Positions 1-6,063 of a DNA stretch of 11,091 nucleotides are shown here, piece after piece (the first letter of the stretch is position 1; each line of letters opens with the position of its first letter). A model generated the notes under the pieces. It had not been told where the DNA came from. It was given only the letters and a program-made list of their open reading frames with translations, and searched no databases. Made by a program: the position numbers and the translations under genes. The DNA comes from Kiritimatiellia bacterium (GTDB lineage: Bacteria > Verrucomicrobiota > Kiritimatiellia > UBA8416 > JABMPJ01), in the NCBI GenBank assembly GCA_029939545.1, contig JAOZSS010000067.1, positions 1-11,091 on the forward strand, read 5' to 3'.

Positions 1-187
1 GGCATGGCTGACGGGGCGGCATCTGGCCGCTTCCCTGGGGGCGGAATGCGGAGTGAGTTTTCCGAGTATCGAGGACGGCCCACTTGGGATTCCGCCGGGG
101 TCCAATGGGCGGTGGGTGGGTATGCTCTATCGTCAAGGTCAGTGCGAGAGCACGGACACCGCATTCTCTTGCGAGCGTGAAGAAGAA
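1..187. other. Left edge, no assignable gene
   Basis: No protein can be identified here. Two forward frames are open from the edge: frame 1 to a TGA at 178-180 and frame 2 to a TGA at 245-247. Either could be the 3' end of a gene lying mostly outside the window, with frame 2 looking slightly more protein-like at its beginning. Its downstream part runs through the palindromes at 188-225, which argues against coding there. No family motif is visible in either translation, so no product is proposed. Confidence 0.3.
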
Positions 188-246
188 GCCGCCGGAGGCG
201 GCGAGAGGAAGTGGCCTTTGGCCACACGATTGGACTTGTGCTGTTG

Positions 247-291
247 AAAGAGCCGAAGAGGTCGAGCGTCGCTCGACTTCTTCGAGTCTTT
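247..291. repeat. Long hairpin, 15-bp core stem
   Basis: The arms 254-268 and 270-284 pair over 15 bp with one G/T position and a single-base loop at 269. The innermost 8 bp (GTCGAGCG with CGCTCGAC) are perfect. After two mismatches the pairing resumes with five more pairs (247-251 with 287-291). No T tract follows closely enough for a classical terminator, though the right arm runs into AGTCTTT. It may be a terminator-like or RNA structural element belonging to the palindrome cluster. Confidence 0.6.
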
Positions 292-437
292 GACAGGTTT
301 CCCACAGGCTCTTCCAGCAGCAGACACAACCATGGCCCCTAGGGCCATCCGTCCTCACGCCGTCGGCGTGACTCGTCAAAACGTGGCCGCAGGCCACTTC
401 CCCCGAGCTCCGAACTTCTGGCTTCGCCGCCCTGCAT

Positions 438-465
438 GTCCGCCGTAGCCTTCGGCTCGGCGGAC
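438..465. repeat. REP-like two-part hairpin
   Basis: GTCCGCCG at 438-445 pairs perfectly with CGGCGGAC at 458-465. Inside it AGCC (447-450) pairs with GGCT (454-457) around a TTC loop, leaving T446 as the only bulge. A GC-rich imperfect palindrome in a non-coding stretch is the usual form of REP elements. No second copy was noticed in this window, so dispersal in the genome is unknown. Confidence 0.5.
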
Positions 466-495
466 GCGGAATCCCCTACTCAATCCCGCGCGGGA

Positions 496-858
496 CCCCA
501 TACGCATTTCGCCTCTAATGCCTAGCCAAATATATGACGGACCGTAAATACTCGCGGCCAGACAGTAGGGGTTGATATCTCGTTGTGTTGAGTAGAGCCC
601 TCGCCGCAATTGAATCAAGTCGCCGGAATGGATCAGCCATGCTCGATAACTACAAGAGGTGCAGAAGACAAGGGATAGCGCCCGGATAGAGCGAAAAGAG
701 CACTTCGCCCAAGACTCGCTCCAGGTCGGGCTCATCAGATGCTCTTGTTCGTGCTGCAAGTCGTTCACACTCACGCGCTCTGCCGGGGCGAGCCCGGTGG
801 TGGCGTGTCCCGAAATCGGAGTTGATGAATAGACGCGTCGCGTCCCTTTTTATGTCGC
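496..858. other. Gene-free stretch, nothing recognised
   Basis: About 360 bp without a convincing gene. The open frames crossing it on the minus strand (for example 774-376) give low-complexity translations shaped by the palindromes and show no family motif. No tRNA cloverleaf or other RNA gene was recognised. A weak promoter-like pair (TTGATG at 822-827 and TTTTAT at 848-853) has a 20-bp spacer, too long for a confident sigma-70 call. An in-frame TAG at 830-832 marks the upstream limit of the malQ reading frame. Confidence 0.4.
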
Positions 859-881
859 GTTTCATGCCCCGAGCATGAAAC
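859..881. repeat. Perfect 9-bp hairpin before malQ
   Basis: GTTTCATGC (859-867) and GCATGAAAC (873-881) form a perfect 9-bp stem with a five-base loop. It ends 11 nt before the preferred malQ start at 893 and contains the alternative ATG at 875. It could be an operator for a dimeric repressor or an RNA hairpin affecting initiation; no Shine-Dalgarno sequence lies between it and the start. Confidence 0.55.
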
Positions 882-892
882 AATGCCCCAGT

Positions 893-2419
893 ATGAAGAA
901 GGGACGAGAGAGCGGGCTGCTGCTGCATCCGACCAGTTTGCCGGGGCCGTATGGCATCGGCGATATCGGGCCGTCGTCGCGTGCCTTTGTGGATGACCTA
1001 GTGGAGATGGGGCAACACGTTTGGCAGGTGCTTCCGCTTGGACCTACCGGCTATGGCGATTCGCCGTACCAATCGCTCTCTACGTTTGCCGTCAACCCTG
1101 TATTGATCAGCTTTGATGACTTGGTGGCTGATGGGTTGCTGGATCGTCACCGACTGGCTGCCCTGACGGCCTTTGGCGAAGGAAAGATCAGCTATGGCAA
1201 GGTGATTCCCGCGCGTATGGCCGTGCTGGATACGGTGTGCCGGAACTTCATGCGCCGCGCTTCGGCCGAGATGCGTGACGCGTTCGATGCTTACTGCGCC
1301 GACCAGCAGTCCTGGCTCGATGACTATGCGGTCTTCGCAGCCATCAAGACGTCGCGTTCGGGGCGTCCCTGGGTCCGCTGGGCGAGGGGCCTTGCAGGAA
1401 GGGACACCGAAACTCTGATGGCGGCTGAACGCGAGCTCGCGACTGACATCAGGTGCGCCAAGATTCGCCAGTTCCTCTTCGAACGCCAGTGGCATGCATT
1501 GCGCATCTATTGTCACAGGAGACGCATCAGCATTATTGGCGATGTCCCGATTTTTGTGGCCCACGACAGCGCGGATGTCTGGGCGCACCCGGCGCTTTTT
1601 AAACTGGACGAGAACGGCGGCTTGGCCGTGCAGTCTGGCGTGCCGCCGGACTACTTCAGCAAGACGGGGCAGCTCTGGGGCAACCCGCTCTACCGGTGGG
1701 ACGTCCATGCCGAGACAGGCTATGCCTGGTGGATCGCCCGAATGCGCCGCGCATTCGAACTGGTAGATATCGTGCGGATTGACCATTTTCGGGGCTTCGA
1801 GGCGCACTGGGAAGTGCGAGGATCCGCCCGGACCGCCGCAGGAGGGTGCTGGGTCAAGGGGCCGGGGGCGGAGATATTCAAGGCTCTGGACAAGGCCCTG
1901 GGTGATCTACCCGTTATCGCGGAGGATCTCGGCGTGATCACGGACGGGGTTGAGGCCTTGCGGGACGACTTCAAGTTTCCCGGTATGAGCATTCTGCAGT
2001 TTGCCTTCGGCGGTGATCCCAAGGCGGACGATTACCGCCCCGACCACGTACGAACCAACACGGTGGTTTACACCGGTACGCATGACAATGACACTACGGT
2101 CGGCTGGTTCACGAGTGAACCGGGCAAGCATGACACGCGATCGGCCAAGTCGGTGCGCGAAGAGCGCGCGGCCATTCTCGATTATCTCAAGACCGATGGC
2201 AGTGAGATTCACTGGGATATGATCCGGGTGGGCATGAAGTCGCGCGCATCCCTCTGTGTCTTCCCCGTGCAGGACCTGCTCGGCCTGGGCTCAGAGGCAC
2301 GCATGAATCGTCCGGGAACGGATCGGGGTAACTGGCAGTGGCGGCTGCGTAGCGGTCAGATGTCGGAAGCCATTAAGCAGCGCATGCGACGTTTGGTCAT
2401 CGCCAGCCGCCGTCTCTGA
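893..2419 (+). CDS. malQ: 4-alpha-glucanotransferase (amylomaltase)
   Basis: GH77 enzyme that transfers 1,4-alpha-glucan segments between maltooligosaccharides in the cytoplasm, in maltose/glycogen metabolism. With the start at 893 it has 508 residues, close to the roughly 500-residue bacterial type. It opens with the family N-terminus SGLLLHPTSLPGPYGIGD. The catalytic residues are present: nucleophile Asp297 in RIDHFRGFEAHWE, acid/base Glu344 in IAEDLGV, and Asp398 in YTGTHDNDTT. Their spacing matches Thermus amylomaltase (Asp293, Glu340, Asp395). An in-frame ATG at 875 would add six residues but lies inside a perfect hairpin and does not resemble the family N-terminus. Neither start has a Shine-Dalgarno sequence. 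The gene ends 9 bp from the converging fkp stop, and no glycogen or maltose gene is adjacent in the window. Function is near certain from motifs; the exact start is not. Confidence 0.95.
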   Translation: MKKGRESGLLLHPTSLPGPYGIGDIGPSSRAFVDDLVEMGQHVWQVLPLGPTGYGDSPYQSLSTFAVNPVLISFDDLVADGLLDRHRLAALTAFGEGKISYGKVIPARMAVLDTVCRNFMRRASAEMRDAFDAYCADQQSWLDDYAVFAAIKTSRSGRPWVRWARGLAGRDTETLMAAERELATDIRCAKIRQFLFERQWHALRIYCHRRRISIIGDVPIFVAHDSADVWAHPALFKLDENGGLAVQSGVPPDYFSKTGQLWGNPLYRWDVHAETGYAWWIARMRRAFELVDIVRIDHFRGFEAHWEVRGSARTAAGGCWVKGPGAEIFKALDKALGDLPVIAEDLGVITDGVEALRDDFKFPGMSILQFAFGGDPKADDYRPDHVRTNTVVYTGTHDNDTTVGWFTSEPGKHDTRSAKSVREERAAILDYLKTDGSEIHWDMIRVGMKSRASLCVFPVQDLLGLGSEARMNRPGTDRGNWQWRLRSGQMSEAIKQRMRRLVIASRRL

Positions 2420-2428
2420 ACGATCTCG

Positions 2429-3739
2429 TCAGCTTCGCGTGACCTGGAAGCCGGTCCGTGAGATCCCCAACTCAACGAAACGCGATAGGGTGTTGGACGG
2501 GTTGGCGTCCAGGGTTCGGCGGATTCGTCGCGCGGCACTCTCGTCCTTGGCGAGCATAAGCATGTACCCTCCGCCGCCGGCGCCGAGCAGCTTGCAGGCG
2601 CTGAGATAGTCAGCCACGGGGTCGATTACCTGTTGTACCGGGGCAGGATTGGTGCCGCTGTCGAGAAGCTGGTTTAGAACCCAACTCCGACGAATGGCCT
2701 CGCAAAAGTCTGTCCACGATGCACGCTGTACGGCATCCGCCACGTAGTAGGCGTTGGTTCCGATTTCACGAATGATGCTGAGCCGACTGGTGGAGTTCAG
2801 GAACAGACCTCGCACAATCTCGCCGAGAATGTCACGCGCGACCCGCGTAAGGCCGGTGTAGTAGAGCAACATGCAATTCTGACGGTCCGGTTCCGCGAGC
2901 CATCCTACGGGGAGATTGCGAACCAGAGGCGTTTGGAGCTGACCGGGAGAGGTCTCAATGATCTTCAGTCCGGGTGTGAAGCCCCCGACCTGGTCCTGCC
3001 AGCCCCCGCCGGAGGTCAGCATCTGCTCAAGTGCCGTGGTGCGCTGGAAGATATCATCGCGCGTCCAGCCGAGGCCGCACAACTCGCTGATCGTTCCCAG
3101 GAGCGTGGAGGCAAGGATACTGCTGGTTCCCAGTCCGGAGCCCTTGGGGATGGCGCAGACCATGCTGAGCTCAATGCCGCCTCCCAGTTCAGCTTTGAGC
3201 TGCGTGGCCAGGTCGGCATAGGCGTTGCCGGCATGAAAGCGATGCTCAAACCCGGCCAGCGCCAGGGCGGCGCGGGCGATGGCAAAGCCGCTGCCCAGCT
3301 TGGCATAACTGCAAAGCTCTTCGTAGGTGGTGATGACTTCATCAATGCCGAGGTCGATCGACCGCAGCACAATGCGAGGCGTTTCGCTGATACGACCAAA
3401 AACATGGATGGGCGGTTGACCGTTGAGGTCGACGGCAACATTAACCACCTGGCCGCCGTTCTCGATGCAGTAGGGCGGCGTATCGGTCCATCCGCCGGCA
3501 AGGTCGAGACGGATCGGAGACCGGCCCCAGACGATCTGGTCCTCCAGCACATTGCGTGTGGGCAGAACCGGCTTCTGCACCATTTCTTGGACGATCAGAT
3601 GTCGCAACACCCCAAACGCTTCACTTTCAAAGCGCGCAGCGGTGGCTTCGTCAGTGGGGCGGGCCAGTGTGGCGCGCCACATTCGATCGTGCATGTGGTC
3701 GAGTTCAAGCGCGCTGTCGCCATTGTCGGGCAGGGCCAC
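2429..3739 (-). CDS. L-fucokinase (GHMP kinase) part of fkp
   Basis: C-terminal frame of the broken fkp gene; an isolated open frame could start at GTG 3739, but the same frame makes family-like sequence (LAAAAKLFRRDGIAPV) upstream to about 3795, so this is not a natural start. The GHMP kinase motifs are intact in order, numbered from GTG 3739. Motif 1 is GRSPIRLDLAGGWTDTPP at residues 72-89 (substrate site). Motif 2 is PKGSGLGTSS at residues 198-207 (phosphate-binding loop). Motif 3 is LLGAGGGGYML near the C-terminus, about 2560-2595. The enzyme phosphorylates L-fucose with ATP. It could in principle be expressed alone by reinitiation, but no Shine-Dalgarno sequence was noted there. The stop lies 9 bp from the malQ stop, convergent. 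Confidence 0.8.
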   Translation of the reverse strand: MALPDNGDSALELDHMHDRMWRATLARPTDEATAARFESEAFGVLRHLIVQEMVQKPVLPTRNVLEDQIVWGRSPIRLDLAGGWTDTPPYCIENGGQVVNVAVDLNGQPPIHVFGRISETPRIVLRSIDLGIDEVITTYEELCSYAKLGSGFAIARAALALAGFEHRFHAGNAYADLATQLKAELGGGIELSMVCAIPKGSGLGTSSILASTLLGTISELCGLGWTRDDIFQRTTALEQMLTSGGGWQDQVGGFTPGLKIIETSPGQLQTPLVRNLPVGWLAEPDRQNCMLLYYTGLTRVARDILGEIVRGLFLNSTSRLSIIREIGTNAYYVADAVQRASWTDFCEAIRRSWVLNQLLDSGTNPAPVQQVIDPVADYLSACKLLGAGGGGYMLMLAKDESAARRIRRTLDANPSNTLSRFVELGISRTGFQVTRS

Positions 3740-5292
3740 CGGAGCGATGCCGTCGCGCCTGAAAAGCTTGGCCGCAGCCGCAAGATCGTGATCATGCAGC
3801 GCTCCAGCCAGGACTCCTTGTCGAGGCCGTCCCAGTCGGCATGCAGGTGCGCGTGGCGTGACTCCAGCAGAGCAGAGACTGACGTGCGGCCCAGCAGGTC
3901 GCGGGCGGACAGGCGCTCGTAATCCAGCCAGCGTTGCCGACAGTCGGCGTCATCCTGTGGGTCCGGGGTTAAAACCCAGGCCACGAAGACAGGATCGGCT
4001 TCGCTTGCCGGGAGGACAGGGAAGATGGGCATCGCCTGGATGTCGGCATCCGGGTCAATCCCCGCCGCATCGAGGTCGAGGCCGCGGCGCGCAAACCAGT
4101 CTGCGGCCGACCGCTCGAACCAGAGCGTGGCCGCATCGGCAATGGGCCCCCTGAAGGCGTCATCGAAGCCGTACCCTCGCAGACAGATTGCGTTGTCTCC
4201 CACCGGGGCCACATCGATACAGCAGCCTGGGGTCAGTGTCAGACCCCAGTCATTCTTCGGGATACCGGTCAATACATGCCGTTCGCTGAGGGTCCAGCTA
4301 TCCGGCAGGACGGAATTCTCGATCCAGACATGCCGGTGCCGGGCCTGGATCTTCGCATCGACGGACGAGTGCTGGGTCACGGGCAGGAAAGGGGGATCGA
4401 ACGAGGCATGCCCGAATGACCGCTGCTCAAAGGCGGGTTCCTGCAGATGCCGGACCGATGCCAGCAGGCTGCGATTGGTGCCGAAGTGGTAGAAGCGGGC
4501 CTCGGAGAGAGGAATGACCGCACACGTCAGGGCGCTGATATCCGGGTCGGCCTGCGTAGGCGACGTACCGAGCGCCGGTCCGAAGGTCGAGAAGATATCG
4601 TACGTGTCGGGGCCATCGCCACTGAAGCCACCGGCCTGGTCATCCCATCCGCATTTCTCCATGAGCAACATGACGGCCCGCTCATTGAAAAGCCAGATGC
4701 CGGTGTCCAGCGTGTAGACGAACGACTGGCCGAGAGTACGCAGCGTTTCGGGCGACGGTTTTTGGACAAAGGAGTGCAGGGCGCCGGGGGCTCTGGCCGG
4801 GCAGAGCATCACGCCGTGGTGGCTGGCCTCCTCGGCCGATGCTTCGAGTCCGAAGATGATGACGTCCGCTTCGGGGAAGGCTGGAAGCCAGTGGTTGTGT
4901 TCAATGAAGACGTCGCCGCACGTGAGCATGAGCCGGTAAGCGGGAGGCGCATGGCGCAGCAGTGACTCGTAGGTTCGAATCTGGAGATCCAGCAGGTAGT
5001 GATCGGGTTGTTGATCGGAGCGGCCAGGGGTAGGGGGGATCGGTGTGAGCGGCTTACCCGAGGCTGCATAGCCGGGCAGGCGGCGACTCTGTCCGCTGCC
5101 GTGAATGATCAACTTGCGTGTATCGGATAGCCAGTCGGTAAACGGTGCATCGGGTTGCGTATCCTGCCACGCGGCGGTCAGGAGGTGGGCTGTGCCGCCT
5201 CCGGACCCAAGCTGTGACCCCGGGGGTCCGACGTGACAAAGGTGTCGCGGAACCGGCCGGCCAAATGCTCGTTGAAAGGCGGACAGGCGGCC
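3595..5292 (-). CDS. GDP-fucose pyrophosphorylase part of fkp
   Basis: Middle frame of the broken fkp gene, open from a stop at 5293-5295 down to 3595; the part after about 3790 is out-of-frame read-through. If translated alone it would have to start inside the gene, for example at TTG 5112, losing the GSGGGTA nucleotide-binding segment at about 5185-5208. Visible family features are that glycine-rich segment, then HGSGQSRRLPGYAASGK (about 5060-5105), the signature nucleotidyltransferase loop with its Arg-Arg and Lys. Next come ADVIIFGL with EEASHHGVM, and DTGIWLFNERAV. These correspond in order to the Bacteroides Fkp N-terminal domain, followed by a beta-helix-like linker region (about 4100-4400). 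The fragment alone lacks both the extreme N-terminus and the kinase. Confidence 0.7.
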   Translation of the reverse strand, partial: GRLSAFQRAFGRPVPRHLCHVGPPGSQLGSGGGTAHLLTAAWQDTQPDAPFTDWLSDTRKLIIHGSGQSRRLPGYAASGKPLTPIPPTPGRSDQQPDHYLLDLQIRTYESLLRHAPPAYRLMLTCGDVFIEHNHWLPAFPEADVIIFGLEASAEEASHHGVMLCPARAPGALHSFVQKPSPETLRTLGQSFVYTLDTGIWLFNERAVMLLMEKCGWDDQAGGFSGDGPDTYDIFSTFGPALGTSPTQADPDISALTCAVIPLSEARFYHFGTNRSLLASVRHLQEPAFEQRSFGHASFDPPFLPVTQHSSVDAKIQARHRHVWIENSVLPDSWTLSERHVLTGIPKNDWGLTLTPGCCIDVAPVGDNAICLRGYGFDDAFRGPIADAATLWFERSAADWFARRGLDLDAAGIDPDADIQAMPIFPVLPASEADPVFVAWVLTPDPQDDADCRQRWLDYERLSARDLLGRTSVSALLESRHAHLHADWDGLDKESWLERCMITILRLRPSFSGATASLRWPCPTMATARLNSTTCTIECGAPHWPAPLTKPPLRALKVKRLGCCDI

Positions 5293-5376
5293 TCAGGAAG
5301 TGAAACGAGGCGGTCAATGGGCTGCGGGCGCGTGGTTGCAGGTATGGATGCAGGTGTCTCACTCATATGGGGTGAG

Positions 5377-5405
5377 ATGATCGGGCGTGGTGTTCAGGAT
5401 GTCAA
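5377..5405 (-). promoter_or_regulatory. Candidate sigma-70 promoter for fkp
   Basis: On the minus strand a perfect -35 TTGACA (5405-5400) is followed after 17 bp by GATCAT (5382-5377), four of six matches to the -10 consensus. Transcription would begin near 5370, only about four bases before the fkp ATG at 5366. No Shine-Dalgarno sequence precedes that ATG, so a leaderless or nearly leaderless transcript is suggested. This is a motif match only. Confidence 0.45.
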
Positions 5406-5420
5406 GTGCAGCCATTAAGC

Positions 5421-5450
5421 TTCACGCTGTGCATGTGATTACGGTATAAG
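5421..5450 (+). promoter_or_regulatory. Candidate sigma-70 promoter for ACT operon
   Basis: TTCACG (5421-5426) and TATAAG (5445-5450) are separated by 18 bp, and the -10 matches the consensus at five of six positions. The predicted transcription start, about seven bases downstream, falls at 5457-5458, exactly on the second in-frame ATG of the ACT gene. No Shine-Dalgarno sequence precedes either ATG. Together this points to a leaderless mRNA starting at 5458. Confidence 0.45.
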
Positions 5451-5451
5451 C

Positions 5452-6063
5452 ATGCGCATGAACAGTGACACAGAGAATGCGCCTTGCCGGTATGTCGTAT
5501 CGGTGCTGGTAAAAGACAAGGTCGGTATCCTGCGCGGTGTGAGTGCTGCGCTGGCTGACCTGGGTGGCGACATGGACGGCATCAGTCAAACGGTGCTTGA
5601 TGGATACTTCGCTCTTATCCTGACCGTGACGTTTGGTGGGCCGTGCAGCGCGCAGGCGCTTCGGGCGGCCGTACAGGACGTGCTGGACGATGACGAAGCC
5701 GATGTGGTGATTCGTCCCTATGATAGGCCGGTCAACCTACCGCCAACTGTCCAGGGTGCACGCTACCTGGTGACTTTGACCGGTAAGCGGACCGTGGGGA
5801 TCATGAAGGCCGTCACCCATTTCCTGGCAAACCAGGGCGTGAATGTTGAAGGGTGGTCCGTCTATGCGGACGGCGCGCGTGTCACTCACCTCGGCGAGGT
5901 GACCGTGCCGGACCTGCTCGATATTAAACAGGTCCAGGATGGGTTGCAGGATGTCGTGGCGGCATTCGGGTTCGCGTGTGGCATTCAGCACGAGAACATC
6001 TTCCTGGTAACCAACAAGGTGGGTGCGGTGCGACCATTGCTCAGGAGGGCAGGGCATGTATAA
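5452..6063 (+). CDS. Double ACT-domain regulatory protein (GcvR-like)
   Basis: Cytoplasmic protein of 203 residues made of two ACT domains, small ligand-binding modules that usually sense amino acids. The first covers about residues 13-80, with the loop KDKVGILRGVSAAL. The second covers about 103-190, with GKRTVGIMKAVTHFL. The arrangement resembles GcvR-type proteins, but no DNA-binding or enzymatic part is attached, so the ligand and partner cannot be read from the sequence. Two in-frame ATGs (5452 and 5458) are possible; a promoter ending at 5450 makes 5458 attractive as a leaderless start. Its stop overlaps the PFL start by 8 nt, so the two are translationally coupled. An ACT protein followed by a PFL/UPF0210 protein is a recurrent bacterial pair, usually with a single ACT domain of about 90 residues; a double-domain partner is less usual. 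Confidence 0.85.
   Translation: MRMNSDTENAPCRYVVSVLVKDKVGILRGVSAALADLGGDMDGISQTVLDGYFALILTVTFGGPCSAQALRAAVQDVLDDDEADVVIRPYDRPVNLPPTVQGARYLVTLTGKRTVGIMKAVTHFLANQGVNVEGWSVYADGARVTHLGEVTVPDLLDIKQVQDGLQDVVAAFGFACGIQHENIFLVTNKVGAVRPLLRRAGHV
6043..6049 (+). promoter_or_regulatory. Ribosome binding site deciding PFL start
   Basis: AGGAGGG sits six bases before ATG 6056, an almost ideal Shine-Dalgarno. It lies inside the end of the ACT gene and selects 6056 over the earlier in-frame ATG at 6023. Confidence 0.85.

Larger units (their letters stand above)
188..495. repeat. Array of GCC-N3-GGC palindromes
   Basis: Eight short inverted repeats lie within about 310 bp. Six are perfect stems around a three-base loop: 188-202 (loop GGA), 211-225 (TTT), 332-348 (CTA), 355-371 (GTC), 383-397 (GCA) and the inner stem of 447-457 (TTC). 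Each of the six contains GCC or GCCC, a triplet, then GGC or GGGC. Two more are the long hairpin at 247-291 and the self-complementary 12-mer at 484-495. No open frame through them looks like a protein. They could be REP-like intergenic palindromes, a structured RNA, or multiple sites for a dimeric DNA-binding protein; the sequence does not decide between these. Confidence 0.7.
2429..5366 (-). pseudogene. fkp: Fkp-type fucokinase/GDP-fucose pyrophosphorylase, two frameshifts
   Basis: Joined over three reading frames this is one bifunctional L-fucose salvage enzyme: C-terminal kinase makes L-fucose-1-phosphate, N-terminal pyrophosphorylase converts it with GTP to GDP-L-fucose for surface glycans. 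Frame one starts at ATG 5364-5366 and runs to about 5222, ending ...FVTSDP. Frame two resumes with GSQLGSGGGTAHLL and continues to about 3800 (...SWLER). Frame three continues HDLAAAAKLFRRDGIAPVAL into the kinase. Restoring one C in the C5 run at 5221-5225 gives TSDPPGSQLGSGGGTA, close to Bacteroides Fkp. The second break lies within about 3782-3802 and needs +1 or -2 nt. The repaired length of about 979 residues suits the family (about 950). Both domains keep their motifs, so decay is either very recent or the breaks are sequencing errors. It diverges from the ACT operon and converges on malQ. Confidence 0.85.

Noticed and set aside
247..291. Rho-independent terminator
   Set aside because: The stem is strong but no clear U-tract follows directly, and no gene is confidently identified upstream.
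376..774. 132-residue minus-strand open frame in the left intergenic region
   Set aside because: Much of it is translation of the palindromes (for example GYGGHAGRRS) and it has no domain or credible ribosome binding site.
998..1807. 269-residue open frame on the minus strand
   Set aside because: It is antisense to malQ, whose translation carries all GH77 catalytic motifs; the minus frame is a GC-codon shadow without family features.
2933..3922. 329-residue open frame on the plus strand
   Set aside because: It lies opposite the fucokinase domain, whose GHMP motifs are intact; the translation shows no recognisable domain.
5215..5225. Programmed -1 ribosomal frameshift in fkp
   Set aside because: The site C CCC CGG does not fit the X XXY YYZ slippery pattern, and a second frame break downstream makes sequencing error or mutation more likely.
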